A stretch of 48,835 nucleotides of DNA from Oscillospiraceae bacterium (GCA_021771675.1 JAETOP010000014.1:1-48835); one strand, 5' to 3'. Counted from the first letter of the stretch, positions 16,618 through 25,478 are shown. A program made the numbers and translations. The notes: generated by a model from the sequence alone, not told the origin.

Positions 16618-17925
16618 TTATGATTCTGAAGTTTTCCAGTCCTGGCGAATCAAATGGAAATTCTCTCGCAGGTATGTTTCTGTCATGCCGTAGATGGCCG
16701 AACCGGATTCCAGCTTTCCCGCATAAACCACATCCTGCCCGCTGTAAAGGGGGAACCGGTTTTGCTCGGAGGCCTGCATATCCCTGTCCCTGCCGGTGAA
16801 GGCATAAATGGTAAAGACTGGAACTGCGCTGCCATAGCTGTTGTTCCACATAAAGAACGTATAGACGTTTCCGTTCTTATCGGCGGCAAGCCGATCGATC
16901 CAGTCGCTCTCCACCTTGATATACCAGCCATCCTCAAAATTATGGAAGGTATAGAGCATGTTGGTTTCGTTGCCCTGAATATCAATGGTGAACCAGCGAA
17001 TCAGGTTCTGCTCCGTGGTGTTGTACATCATGTTCAGCATGCTGGGCAGCTCCAAAATGCCGTCATTGTTCAAATCCTCGGCATACACAAAGTGATTGCG
17101 CAGCATCTGCATACTGGCGCCCACATCCGTGGACTGGGGTATGTTAGAAAACACGCCGTCCCGCAAAGCAAAAATATCGGTAACTACCGCATTTTCATTG
17201 CTGGCACTTGCCACGTATACGGCAGGCTCACCACTGGACAGCTTGTTCACCGCAATCCGGTGAATGTGCTCTGGTGGAACAGAGAGCTTCGCCTCTGCCG
17301 AGCCAACTACGTTTCCGTCCACATAGCTGTAGAGCCGGGCAATACCATTGCCGTACTCTGCTTCCCCATTTTGAATCACCATCAAATCACTGTTCCCATT
17401 GCCGTCCAGATCGCAGACAACCAGCTTCAAATAGATCATGCTTTTGATCTTCTCGGCCTGACTGGACGCAAAGGAATAGAGGGAAACGGTTCGGGTCACT
17501 TTTTCATTCAGCTGGGTTCCCACCACCAATTCACAACCAGGCTTCCCGTCAATATCAGCGTAATGAACCTGCTCGAAAGAGGAGCCCTTGCAGCTGATGG
17601 TCTCCCAGAGCTCATAGTTTTCATCCGTCGGTTGATTGAACAAAAGAATCTGGAGGGAATCATCCTGAACCACCTTGGTAAAAACCACATATTCCTCTTT
17701 CCCATCTCCGTCCAGATCCGCCGTTTGAACGGACTCCTGATTGGCGCCGGAGACCGGGGCAGCATATACCCTGCCTGCCATGGCCGACTCAATGGCAGAG
17801 CGAAGATTATTATTCCGCTCTGAACGGCGGGGAAGACTATACATCTCACCAATAGTCTTCGCACCGCACCCGGTCAGCAGTGTGAGCGATAAGGCACAGA
17901 AGAAAACCAGTATTCTTTTTTTCAA
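16618..17925 (-). CDS. FG-GAP/VCBS-repeat lipoprotein next to a two-component system
   Basis: A 435-residue secreted lipoprotein. The start is read as TTG at 17925, because GGAG lies 8 bases upstream and this gives a clean signal peptide MKKRILVFF with lipobox LTGC (Cys20). The body contains several calcium-binding-like FG-GAP motifs: DLDGDGKEEYVVF, DIDGKPGCELVVG, DLDGNGNSDLMVI and DLNNDGILELPSM, consistent with a beta-propeller on the cell surface. It is the first gene of the transcript that carries the response regulator and sensor kinase (gap of 10 bases), so it may be an accessory sensor for the kinase or its target. Family function is unknown. Confidence 0.8.
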   Translation of the reverse strand: MKKRILVFFCALSLTLLTGCGAKTIGEMYSLPRRSERNNNLRSAIESAMAGRVYAAPVSGANQESVQTADLDGDGKEEYVVFTKVVQDDSLQILLFNQPTDENYELWETISCKGSSFEQVHYADIDGKPGCELVVGTQLNEKVTRTVSLYSFASSQAEKIKSMIYLKLVVCDLDGNGNSDLMVIQNGEAEYGNGIARLYSYVDGNVVGSAEAKLSVPPEHIHRIAVNKLSSGEPAVYVASASNENAVVTDIFALRDGVFSNIPQSTDVGASMQMLRNHFVYAEDLNNDGILELPSMLNMMYNTTEQNLIRWFTIDIQGNETNMLYTFHNFEDGWYIKVESDWIDRLAADKNGNVYTFFMWNNSYGSAVPVFTIYAFTGRDRDMQASEQNRFPLYSGQDVVYAGKLESGSAIYGMTETYLRENFHLIRQDWKTSES

Positions 17926-17949
17926 ACTGTCAACTCCTTCCGACAGGGT

Positions 17950-17958
17950 ATTATACCA
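17950..17958 (-). promoter_or_regulatory. Extended -10 promoter before the lipoprotein operon
   Basis: TGGTATAAT on the minus strand, an extended -10 (TGnTATAAT) with no good -35, about 25 bases before the TTG start. The same nine bases precede smpB at 45232-45240. Confidence 0.6.
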
Positions 17959-18034
17959 TGCAGCGAAGCAAAATGGTATCATATTGCCATATTTTACCGT
18001 CCCGGGCACAGCCGGAGAGGAAAATGACATTGGG

Positions 18035-18066
18035 GATATAATCGTCGCTTAGTGGCTATTATATCA
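18035..18066 (-). promoter_or_regulatory. Second extended -10 with inverted repeat, between dnaE and the lipoprotein gene
   Basis: TGATATAAT read on minus at 18066-18058 is an extended -10. It forms one arm of a perfect inverted repeat: GATATAAT (18035-18042) and ATTATATC (18058-18065). This could be a distal promoter with an operator, or simply an AT-rich boundary after dnaE. Confidence 0.4.
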
Positions 18067-18086
18067 TATTTTCTGAAAAAAGGAAG

Positions 18087-21000
18087 CTATTTTAGCACAA
18101 CATTTCCTTCACCAAGCAGATTCTTTAGTTCCTCCATCATGGACGGCCTAAAATCACACCGGGAGCCCCTGCGAAGTCTGGTATCTGCAAAAAACAAAAC
18201 CACCGAATTGTCGCCTGGGAACATATTCACGATGGCCCGAACCTTACGGTACTCCGGTGAATCCTCCGTAGGAAGGCGCAGATACAATGTTCCTTCCAGC
18301 TTCCGGGAAGGAGCGGCCGCATGGGGCACGAACTGCTCCAGAAGCTGGCGCTGAAGGGGGTCTGAAAAATCGGACATGGGGCGAACCCGATTTACAATGA
18401 TCTGCGGGTCTTTGTCATCCCGCACCGACAATTTTCCCACCACCACCACGGCGGCATTCTCCCGCAAATATCCGCCGTGCTCGTTCAGCGCATTGGAAAA
18501 CACGATCATCTCAATAGCGGCAGTGTCATCCTCAATGGTCACGTAGGCCATCATGGTATTGCTCCGGGTCATCTTGGTCTTGACGGTCTGAACAATGCCT
18601 CCAATGCTCACCACATCCTCGTCCTTGAACCGGCAATTCTCCCCGGTCAAAGCGGAAATGGGCACCACACTGGTATTTTTCAGATAATTGCGGTAATCGT
18701 CCATGGGGTGGCCGGAGATATAGATACCGGTAGTCTCCTTTTCCATGGCCATCAGCTCTGCCCGGGGAAGCTCCTCCTTGTGAGGAATCGCAATTCTCAA
18801 CGATGCCTCTTCTGACAGCATGGAGAACAGGCCCATCTGTCCCTCCAAATTTTTCTTTCTGGAAGAGGAAACGCTGTCCATCATGGCTTCGTAGACGGTG
18901 AGGAGCTCGCTTCTGTGGTAGCCAAAACAGTCCATGGCACCGCACTTGATAAAGTTCTCCACAGCCCGCTTGTTCAGCTCTCCCTCCCCCATCCGCTCCA
19001 GGAATTCCTCCAGGCTTCTGAAGGGGCCGCCCTCGCTGCGTTTGCCCACCATGGTTTTAATCAGGCCATGGCCCACATTCTTCACAGCTCCCAGACCGAA
19101 GCGGATGGAGTCTCCCTCCACCGTAAAGTGATCTTCGGAATGATTGATGTCCGGAGGGAGGGTGGCAATGCCGATTTCCTTACACTCCGCAATATAGCCC
19201 GAAATTTTCTCCGCCGAATCCAGCACAGAGGTCATCAGCGCCGCCATGTACTGCCGGGGATAGTGGCATTTCAGATAGGCTGTCTGGTAGGCCACAACCG
19301 CATAACACACCGCATGGGCTTTGTTGAAGGCGTAGTTGGCAAAATCCACAATTTCATCATAAATGGATTGGGCGACCGCCTCCGCTACTCCGTTGCCAAT
19401 ACAGCCGGTGATATTCTGCTTTGGATCTCCATAGACGAAAATCTTCCGCTCCTGCTCGATGACCTTCATCTTTTTCTTGGAGATGGCACGGCGGATATTG
19501 TCCGCCTGGCCCATGGTATAGCCGCCCAGGCTGCGGAAAATCTCGATTACCTGCTCCTGGTAGACGATGCAGCCATAGGTGACCTTCAAAATCGGCTCCA
19601 AAAGGGGGGTTTTATAGGTCACCTTTCTGGAATCCAGCTTGTTGGCAATGAAGGTGGGGATGGAGTCCATGGGGCCGGGACGGTACAGCGCTACAATTGC
19701 CGTAATATCCTCGATGGAGCTGGCCCTCATATTGACGCAGACGCTGGTCATGCCGGCGGATTCCAGCTGGAAAACGCCCTGGGTCTTCCCCTCGGCCAGC
19801 ATGGAAAAGGTTTCCGGATCGTTGTCCGGTATTTTGTCCACCGCAAAGTCGGGAACCAGCTTTCTGATTTCCTCCTCGGCGTCATGAATCACCGTCAGGT
19901 TCCGAAGGCCCAGAAAATCCATTTTCAAAAGGCCCAGCTCCTCAATGGTGGTCATGGTGTACTGGGTGACGATGGTGTTGTCATTGGTGGACAGGGGCAC
20001 ATAGCTGCACACCGGGTCGGCGGTAATCACCACTCCGGCAGCGTGGGTGGAGGTATTCCTGGGCATTCCCTCCAGGGACATGGCCGTATCAATGAGGGTG
20101 TGGATTCTCTCCTCATTGTCATACATCTGCTTCAGCTTGGGAACCGTGTTCAGCGCATCTGCCAAGGTAATATGGGGTGTGGCTGGGACAAGCTTTGCCA
20201 CCACATCCGTCTCCGCATAGCTGAAATTCAGCGCCCGGCCCACGTCCCGGATGGCGCCCCGGGCGGCCATGGTGCCGAAGGTGGCAATCTGGGCCACATG
20301 GTCGGAGCCATATTTCCGGGTGACGTACTCAATCACCTCGCCCCGGCGTTCCTGACAGAAATCCGTATCAAAATCGGGCATACTCACCCGTTCCGGATTC
20401 AAAAAACGCTCAAAAATGAGGGCATATTTCATGGGGTCAACTTCCGTGATGTGCATACAGTAGGCCACAATGGAAGCCGCTCCGGAGCCTCTGCCCGGCC
20501 CAACGGGGATGCCGGACTGCTTGGCATAGTGGATAAAATCCCAGACGATGAGGTAGTAATTCACATACCCCATCCGGCTGATCACGCCGATCTCGTATTC
20601 CAGCCGGTCCCGGTAAGCCTGAGGCGGATCGGGATACCGCTCCCGGAAGCCATCCATGCAAAGCTTTCGGAAATATTCTTCGTTGGTGTACCCCTCCGGC
20701 ACCGGGAAGGAAGGGAGGTGGTATTCATGGAACACAAAGTCCAGATTGCACATCTGGGCGACCTTTACAGTATTGTCAAAGGCTTCCTCACAGCCGGGAA
20801 ATAAGGCCCGGAGCTCCTCCTCGCTCTTCAGATAAAAGTCATCGGAGGAAAATCTCATCCGGTTTTGATCGTCCACGGTTTTGCCGGTCTGAATGCACAG
20901 CAGCACGTCCTGCATTTTGGCATCCTCCCGGCGCAGATAATGGGCGTCGTTGGTCACCACCAGAGGCAGTCCCGTCTCCCGGGCAATCCGCCGGACTCCC

Positions 21001-21560
21001 TGATTCACCGACTGCTGCTCCGGGATGCCGTGATCCTGGAGCTCCAGATAGAAGTTCCCCTCTCCCATGATGGATGCCATATTCAGGGCATAGTCCCTGG
21101 CAGCATCGTAAGAATTCTCCATCAGCAGCTGAGGGACCCCGCCGGCCAGGCAGGCAGACAGGGCAATCAGCCCTTCATGATACTGGGTGAGCAGTTCCAG
21201 ATCGATCCGGGGCTTGCCGTAAAAGCCGTGGAGGAAGGCCTCGGAAACCAGATAGCAGAGATTTTCATAGCCCTTGCGGTTTTTGCAAAGCAGCACCAGA
21301 TGGTATGGGTCATTGTCCACGCCATGAATCCGGTCGCTCATTTTCCGCCTGGCAACATAGACCTCACAACCGATGATAGGTTTAACTCCCGCCGCTTTGG
21401 CAGCCTTGTAAAAATCAATACAGCCATACATCACCCCATGATCCGTGATTGCAATGGCGTCCTGGCCCAGTTCCTTCACCCGATCCATCATACGGTCAAT
21501 GCGGCAGGCGCCATCCAGGAGGCTGTATTCCGTATGGACATGCAGATGCACAAAGCTCAT
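18087..21560 (-). CDS. dnaE: DNA polymerase III subunit alpha
   Basis: A 1157-residue replicative-type polymerase. The PHP domain begins MSFVHLHVHTEYSLLDGACRI with the histidine-rich metal site. The polymerase active-site aspartates are in MPDFDTDF near residue 395, followed by the palm and fingers. A helix-hairpin-helix region and a C-terminal OB fold (VVSIGGIVQTVKTK) complete the DnaE1 layout. In Firmicutes, PolC is usually the main leading-strand enzyme and DnaE extends primers; this longer DnaE1-type form is found in Clostridia. The start overlaps the whiA stop by four bases. No clear terminator follows, only a weak GCTAAAATAGC hairpin with Ts. Confidence 0.96.
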   Translation of the reverse strand: MSFVHLHVHTEYSLLDGACRIDRMMDRVKELGQDAIAITDHGVMYGCIDFYKAAKAAGVKPIIGCEVYVARRKMSDRIHGVDNDPYHLVLLCKNRKGYENLCYLVSEAFLHGFYGKPRIDLELLTQYHEGLIALSACLAGGVPQLLMENSYDAARDYALNMASIMGEGNFYLELQDHGIPEQQSVNQGVRRIARETGLPLVVTNDAHYLRREDAKMQDVLLCIQTGKTVDDQNRMRFSSDDFYLKSEEELRALFPGCEEAFDNTVKVAQMCNLDFVFHEYHLPSFPVPEGYTNEEYFRKLCMDGFRERYPDPPQAYRDRLEYEIGVISRMGYVNYYLIVWDFIHYAKQSGIPVGPGRGSGAASIVAYCMHITEVDPMKYALIFERFLNPERVSMPDFDTDFCQERRGEVIEYVTRKYGSDHVAQIATFGTMAARGAIRDVGRALNFSYAETDVVAKLVPATPHITLADALNTVPKLKQMYDNEERIHTLIDTAMSLEGMPRNTSTHAAGVVITADPVCSYVPLSTNDNTIVTQYTMTTIEELGLLKMDFLGLRNLTVIHDAEEEIRKLVPDFAVDKIPDNDPETFSMLAEGKTQGVFQLESAGMTSVCVNMRASSIEDITAIVALYRPGPMDSIPTFIANKLDSRKVTYKTPLLEPILKVTYGCIVYQEQVIEIFRSLGGYTMGQADNIRRAISKKKMKVIEQERKIFVYGDPKQNITGCIGNGVAEAVAQSIYDEIVDFANYAFNKAHAVCYAVVAYQTAYLKCHYPRQYMAALMTSVLDSAEKISGYIAECKEIGIATLPPDINHSEDHFTVEGDSIRFGLGAVKNVGHGLIKTMVGKRSEGGPFRSLEEFLERMGEGELNKRAVENFIKCGAMDCFGYHRSELLTVYEAMMDSVSSSRKKNLEGQMGLFSMLSEEASLRIAIPHKEELPRAELMAMEKETTGIYISGHPMDDYRNYLKNTSVVPISALTGENCRFKDEDVVSIGGIVQTVKTKMTRSNTMMAYVTIEDDTAAIEMIVFSNALNEHGGYLRENAAVVVVGKLSVRDDKDPQIIVNRVRPMSDFSDPLQRQLLEQFVPHAAAPSRKLEGTLYLRLPTEDSPEYRKVRAIVNMFPGDNSVVLFFADTRLRRGSRCDFRPSMMEELKNLLGEGNVVLK

Positions 21561-22471
21561 GATTGATCCTCCATTGCCAGCTCCACCAGTCGTTTCAGCC
21601 GGTGACTCATGGCGGGCTTTGAAATTTTCGGCTCCACCAGCCCGGCAAGCTCCGACAGCGATGCTTCAGGATTCTCCTCCCGTACCTGCGCCGCCTGCTT
21701 CAGCTTCTCGGGCAGCTGGTCAAATTGGTTTCGCTCCCGCAAAATTCGGATGGCGTTCAGGTGCTCCTGGGAGGCGTCCACCACCTTGGTGATGTTGGCA
21801 TCGTCGCAGTTGCACCGGCGATTTACTTTGTTGTTCAGCTCGTGCTCCAATCTGGCCTCAATAACTCCCATGGAGGCAACGGACGCCCCCAAGAAAGTCA
21901 AAAAATCCCCAATCTGTTCGCTCTGCTTCAAATAGACCACCTTACTGCCGCTGCGGGAGGCAAGCTTGGGGAGGAAGCCCAGGGTTTCCTGAATCAGCAG
22001 ATAGCACTCCTTCGCTACAGCGTGATGGGTGGTGGCCAGCTCCAAATGGTACCCCTTCACCGGGTCTGTGACACTTCCACCGGCCAGAAAAGCCCCCCGC
22101 AAAAAGGTGGCTTTGCAGCAGTCCTCTTCCACAACTGGAAGATTTACATGAAGGGAAAGCGTCTGTCTTGTATCAAATCCAAAGGCATCCATAATGGCGT
22201 CCAGCTTTTTGGCATCCTGAATCTGGAACACCTGCTTTCCACCCCTGCCCTCCCCTGCCTGCACATCAAAGCCGAATCCAAAAGCCTTCTTAAACAGTTT
22301 TGGAAGCAATGCCGCAAATTCCCGGCTCTCTGTGATGATCTTAACGGAATCATTGCGGAAGCAGTTGCAGAAGAGCAAAATTCCAAAACATCCCGCCAAA
22401 GCACAACAGTCTGCCTGGGGAAAGGAGCGGCATATTTCGGCCTTCGCCGCAGCAGAAAAGGAACGCACCAT
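21557..22471 (-). CDS. whiA: DNA-binding protein WhiA
   Basis: A 304-residue homolog of the sporulation/cell-division regulator WhiA. The N-terminus (MVRSFSAAAKAEICR) leads into two LAGLIDADG-like half domains lacking nuclease residues (FLRGAFLAGGSVTDPVKGYHLE at about 105-125). The C-terminal helix-turn-helix contains NRRCNCDDANITKVVDAS and the SHRLKRLVELA segment. The start at 22471 is set by AAGAAGGG about 7 bases upstream. In Bacilli whiA follows rapZ and yvcK; here it directly follows murB (16-base gap) and overlaps dnaE, an arrangement seen in Clostridia. Confidence 0.94.
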   Translation of the reverse strand: MVRSFSAAAKAEICRSFPQADCCALAGCFGILLFCNCFRNDSVKIITESREFAALLPKLFKKAFGFGFDVQAGEGRGGKQVFQIQDAKKLDAIMDAFGFDTRQTLSLHVNLPVVEEDCCKATFLRGAFLAGGSVTDPVKGYHLELATTHHAVAKECYLLIQETLGFLPKLASRSGSKVVYLKQSEQIGDFLTFLGASVASMGVIEARLEHELNNKVNRRCNCDDANITKVVDASQEHLNAIRILRERNQFDQLPEKLKQAAQVREENPEASLSELAGLVEPKISKPAMSHRLKRLVELAMEDQS

Positions 22472-22487
22472 GGTCACCCTTCTTTCT

Positions 22488-23396
22488 TTACCAAATTCTG
22501 ACCTCCGGCTCCAGGCGAATCCCGGAGGTTTCAAACACCCGATTCGAAACCTGCCTGAGGAGCTCCTTCACCTCTTCGGCGGTAGCTCCGCCCAGGTTGA
22601 CCGCAAAGCCAGCGTGCTTGACGGAAATCGCCGCACCGCCGACCCGAAAGCCCTTTAGCCCGGCCCCGTCAATCAGCGCCGCCGCATAACCGGAAGCAGG
22701 GCGCTTGAACGCAGAACCGGCAGAGGGCAAATCCAAAGGCTGAGACGCACTGCGTTTTGACAGCAGCTCCTTCATCCGCCCCATAACGCCCTCGGGAGTA
22801 TCCTGGGTCAGGTGAAAAACGGCACTGATTACAATTTCTCCGGTTTTCTCCAGCACACTGTGCCGGTAGGAGAATCCCATTTCCTCTCGGCTGAGGGTTC
22901 GCATTTTTCCCAACCGGTTCATCACTGTGACGCTCTCACAAATCTGGCCAATCTCACCGCCGTAGGCCCCCGCATTCATATACACCCCGCCGCCGACGGT
23001 TCCCGGAATGCCATGGGCAAATTCCATTCCAGACAGCCCTAATTTAGAGGCGTAGACCGCTGCCCGTGACATGGTAACGCCGGACATGACCCGGATTCTG
23101 TTTCCTTCCAGAGCCTCCATCCCGTTCATGCAGTCCTTCAGGCAGATCACCAGTCCCCGGACTCCCTCATCAGGGGCTAGAACATTGGTTCCTGCACCAA
23201 GGATAACAAATTGTGTGTCCAATTCTTTGGACACTTTCAAAACTTCTGAAAGCTCCCCTTCCGTTTTCGGAAAGGCCATCACCTCAGCCGGACCGCCAAT
23301 ACGAAACGAAGTGTGTTTGCTGAGCGGTTCATAAAATCGTAGTTCAATTTGAGGCAGTTTCTCCGCCGCTTTTTCCTGAAAAGAGTTCAATTCCAC
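22488..23396 (-). CDS. murB: UDP-N-acetylenolpyruvoylglucosamine reductase
   Basis: A 302-residue FAD enzyme that reduces the enolpyruvyl group to give UDP-MurNAc in peptidoglycan synthesis. FAD-binding features are VILGAGTNVLAPD and the loop GIPGTVGGGVYMNAGAYGGEI; the C-terminal domain has SAGSAFKRPASGYAAALIDGAGLKG, whose Ser is the proton donor of type II MurB. GTG at 23396 is chosen because GGGAGG lies 8 bases upstream; the ATG seven codons earlier is almost at the transcription start. It heads a murB-whiA-dnaE operon. Confidence 0.95.
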   Translation of the reverse strand: MELNSFQEKAAEKLPQIELRFYEPLSKHTSFRIGGPAEVMAFPKTEGELSEVLKVSKELDTQFVILGAGTNVLAPDEGVRGLVICLKDCMNGMEALEGNRIRVMSGVTMSRAAVYASKLGLSGMEFAHGIPGTVGGGVYMNAGAYGGEIGQICESVTVMNRLGKMRTLSREEMGFSYRHSVLEKTGEIVISAVFHLTQDTPEGVMGRMKELLSKRSASQPLDLPSAGSAFKRPASGYAAALIDGAGLKGFRVGGAAISVKHAGFAVNLGGATAEEVKELLRQVSNRVFETSGIRLEPEVRIW

Positions 23397-23427
23397 AGCA
23401 AACGCCTCCCGGCACATAGTCTATTAT

Positions 23428-23456
23428 ACTATACCACATTTTCAGCCGTTGTGCAA
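23428..23456 (-). promoter_or_regulatory. Promoter of murB-whiA-dnaE
   Basis: TTGCAC (23456-23451), a 17-base spacer and TATAGT (23433-23428) on the minus strand, about 30 bases before the GTG start. A TATAAT overlaps downstream (23428-23423) but its spacing would be 22. Confidence 0.65.
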
Positions 23457-23490
23457 CAAAAAAAGGGCCGCCCCACCGGGATGGGGCAGT
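23456..23490 (-). terminator. Terminator of the ferredoxin gene
   Basis: GCCCCA and TGGGGC (23482-23487 and 23470-23475) form a stem on the minus strand, followed by GGCCC and a run of seven Ts. Confidence 0.8.
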
Positions 23491-23513
23491 CCAAAAGAAA
23501 ACACAGGGAAGGA

Positions 23514-23900
23514 TTATTTCTCCACGATTTCCAATACTTCCATGGGGCAGGCCTTGACACAGATGCCGCAGGCGATGCACTTGGAGGCGGGATTCTCGGG
23601 CTTCAGAACCATGACCTTCATGGGGCAGGCTTCCACACATTTGCCGCAGCCAACGCATTTCTTCTTGTTAATCATGTAAACGCCGGTCTTGGGGTTCTGG
23701 GTAATGGCCTCATGCTCACAGGCCTTCATGCACTTTCCGCACTGAATGCACACATTGGGCTTGGCACCGGCGCCCTTGGCGACAATCTGAATGCAGCTGT
23801 AGTCCTGGTTGAATTCCTTATAGAACGCCTCGGAACAGGCGCGAACGCACTCCAGGCACGCCATGCACTGAGAATCTTTTTTTACAGAGAGCTTCTTCAT
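23514..23900 (-). CDS. Polyferredoxin-like protein with four 4Fe-4S motifs
   Basis: A 128-residue electron-transfer protein with four CxxCxxCxxxC motifs: CMACLECVRAC (about 12-22), CIQCGKCMKAC (about 51-61), CVGCGKCVEAC (about 82-92) and CIACGICVKAC (about 108-118), enough for four 4Fe-4S clusters. It has no signal peptide or membrane anchor, so it is cytoplasmic. It has its own promoter and terminator and no redox partner beside it. It resembles HycB/CooF-like four-cluster subunits, but a free-standing electron carrier is the simplest reading. A good SD (AAAGGAG) precedes the ATG. Confidence 0.85.
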   Translation of the reverse strand: MKKLSVKKDSQCMACLECVRACSEAFYKEFNQDYSCIQIVAKGAGAKPNVCIQCGKCMKACEHEAITQNPKTGVYMINKKKCVGCGKCVEACPMKVMVLKPENPASKCIACGICVKACPMEVLEIVEK

Positions 23901-23941
23901 TGTAAAATGGACTCCTTTATGTATTTTGATTTTTCCGTAAT

Positions 23942-23970
23942 ATTATAAACGAAAGATAAGAAAATAGCAA
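23942..23970 (-). promoter_or_regulatory. Promoter of the ferredoxin gene
   Basis: TTGCTA (23970-23965), a 17-base spacer and TATAAT (23947-23942) on the minus strand. Confidence 0.65.
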
Positions 23971-24081
23971 TGGTTAAAATGCAAAAGTTTTCTGCCTTTT
24001 CAAAAAAGATTAAAATAGCGGAATGATTTTGGGTGCAATGGGAATACTGGACTTGAACCGAGAATAAATTGGAGGGAAAAC

Positions 24082-24420
24082 ATGAAATCCACAATTCAAC
24101 TGGTCTGCGCCGTGGCGCTGATTGCAATGCTTCTTTCCGGCTGTCGGACAAGCACCCGGAATAACACCACGACCAATATGACGACCCAATCGACCACCGC
24201 AACCACCATGTCCACTACCGCAGCCACCACCACTCCCGAAACCCAGGTGACTACCCAGCCAACCACAAATACCACCGTAAACACCACAGCGCCCACAACA
24301 ACCACCGGTGACAATACCACGGACCCCAACACCTCTCGGGCCAACACAACGCCCAACGCAAGAAGCGGAATGACCGGTCAGAACGGAACCACCGCTGTCC
24401 CCGGGGGAACTGTAAAGTAA
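24082..24420 (+). CDS. Small threonine-rich lipoprotein
   Basis: A 112-residue protein with signal peptide MKSTIQLVCAVALIAMLL and lipobox LSGC (Cys21). The mature part is almost pure Thr/Asn/Pro/Ala; I count 38 threonines in 92 residues, with many TT and TTT runs and no predicted globular domain. Such tracts are flexible spacers and, in other bacteria, O-glycosylation sites. The SD TTGGAGGG precedes the ATG. It is transcribed alone and ends at a 36-base palindrome. The family is not recognised; a role as surface decoration is inference only. Confidence 0.7.
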   Translation: MKSTIQLVCAVALIAMLLSGCRTSTRNNTTTNMTTQSTTATTMSTTAATTTPETQVTTQPTTNTTVNTTAPTTTTGDNTTDPNTSRANTTPNARSGMTGQNGTTAVPGGTVK

Positions 24421-24424
24421 ACCC

Positions 24425-24460
24425 CATCAGCTTGCCGCATCATGATGCGGCAAGCTGATG
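24425..24460. repeat. 36-base perfect palindrome between convergent genes
   Basis: CATCAGCTTGCCGCATCA followed by its exact reverse complement. It could fold into an 16-18 bp hairpin in transcripts from either side. No T run follows on plus, so it may act as a stabilising 3' hairpin or a weak bidirectional terminator. Confidence 0.75.
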
Positions 24461-24479
24461 CTTACATCCCATCTAACAT

Positions 24480-25358
24480 TCAAAGCACTGTGACATATCG
24501 TCCGATTTTTTTCTGAGCCTTTCTTGCGGCCTCCACCGATGCCTGAACAAAATCCAGCTCCCTGTATTCCTCTTCTCTCCAGGCACAGGTAACGGAGCTT
24601 CCGGCGCAGACAATGGCGCCATGGCCCAGCCTGTTAAATCCATAGGAGGCGTTTTTCGCATTGGCACCGGGCAGCCCGAAACCATCTACGATCATGAACA
24701 GCTTCGGATATTTGGCCCGGAGCATTTTTACACTGTCCCCCGCTGTGGCCGAAGCGACGATGCCGATTCTGGAAAAACCATATTTTCCGACGGTATTCCC
24801 GCCAAATCGGTTCACATAATCAGCCGCAGCCATATGAACAGTCCTGGATCCGGCCAAAAGATCCTGAATCTCCGAAGAGGACTTGTTGGGGGACCGCACC
24901 ACCACAAACAAATCCTTCATTTGATTTTCACAGTACGGGACAAAGGGACTGATGAGCTCACTTCCGAAATAGCCGGAAATCATCATGCCGTCGCACGGGA
25001 AACTGCTTTTCTCCCCCCAAATCCGGTGGGCGGCATACCTGGCAGAGGACGGTATGGAAACCCCGCAGGCATCCAGCAGCGTATAAAAGCCAAGGCTTGA
25101 AGCCTGCTTCATCAGGCGGGAGAGCACCGCCGGACCATTGTCCCCCAGCAGGAGGAAGTTCATCAGGCTGAATCGAATGGCAGCCGCCTCCCCTTTCAGC
25201 CCTGCCAGGAGCATGGCGCCGAATTTCCAGCAGGCATCACAAATATCCTTATGCTCCTCCAGGATTTCCGGCGGGAGCATTCCCGGCTCAGCAGAAAAGT
25301 CTACCATCAGTGTATTATTCAGCTTTTTCATCTTCAACTGCAACGTATCGATTGACAT
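24480..25358 (-). CDS. OMP-decarboxylase-like (PyrF type 2-like) protein with degenerate catalytic motif
   Basis: A 292-residue protein whose layout follows type 2 orotidine-5'-phosphate decarboxylases: FSLMNFLLLGDNGPAVL, then LLDACGVSIPSSARYAA, VVVRSPNKSSSEIQDL (known form: KTSNPSSxDIQDL), GIVASATAGDSVKMLRAKYP and a glycine-rich phosphate loop GFGLPGANAKN followed by HGAIVCAGSS. In true enzymes the strand at D96 reads DxKRxDI; here it is DACGVSI, so the catalytic Lys is Cys98 and the Asp is Ser101. Decarboxylase activity is therefore unlikely. It has its own promoter, and no pyr genes are nearby. The family link is my reading of motif order; the role is unknown. Confidence 0.65.
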   Translation of the reverse strand: MSIDTLQLKMKKLNNTLMVDFSAEPGMLPPEILEEHKDICDACWKFGAMLLAGLKGEAAAIRFSLMNFLLLGDNGPAVLSRLMKQASSLGFYTLLDACGVSIPSSARYAAHRIWGEKSSFPCDGMMISGYFGSELISPFVPYCENQMKDLFVVVRSPNKSSSEIQDLLAGSRTVHMAAADYVNRFGGNTVGKYGFSRIGIVASATAGDSVKMLRAKYPKLFMIVDGFGLPGANAKNASYGFNRLGHGAIVCAGSSVTCAWREEEYRELDFVQASVEAARKAQKKIGRYVTVL

Positions 25359-25386
25359 TCCAACCCGCCCCCATCTATTTTTTATC

Positions 25387-25415
25387 AGTATAGCACATTT
25401 TTTGAAGGGTGTACA
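25387..25415 (-). promoter_or_regulatory. Promoter of the PyrF-like gene
   Basis: TGTACA (25415-25410), a 17-base spacer and TATACT (25392-25387) on the minus strand, about 30 bases before the ATG. Confidence 0.55.
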
Positions 25416-25478
25416 GAAAGAAATCCGAATTATTTATCTTTTGAAGGACATAATATACTGTAACTAGGGGGTGAAAGA

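Noticed and set aside
18915..20804. 629-codon plus-strand open frame
   Set aside because: Antisense of dnaE, which has clear PHP and polymerase motifs in the other strand.
24425..24460. Perfect palindrome as a standard Rho-independent terminator
   Set aside because: No T run follows on either strand within a few bases, so it is reported as a repeat only.
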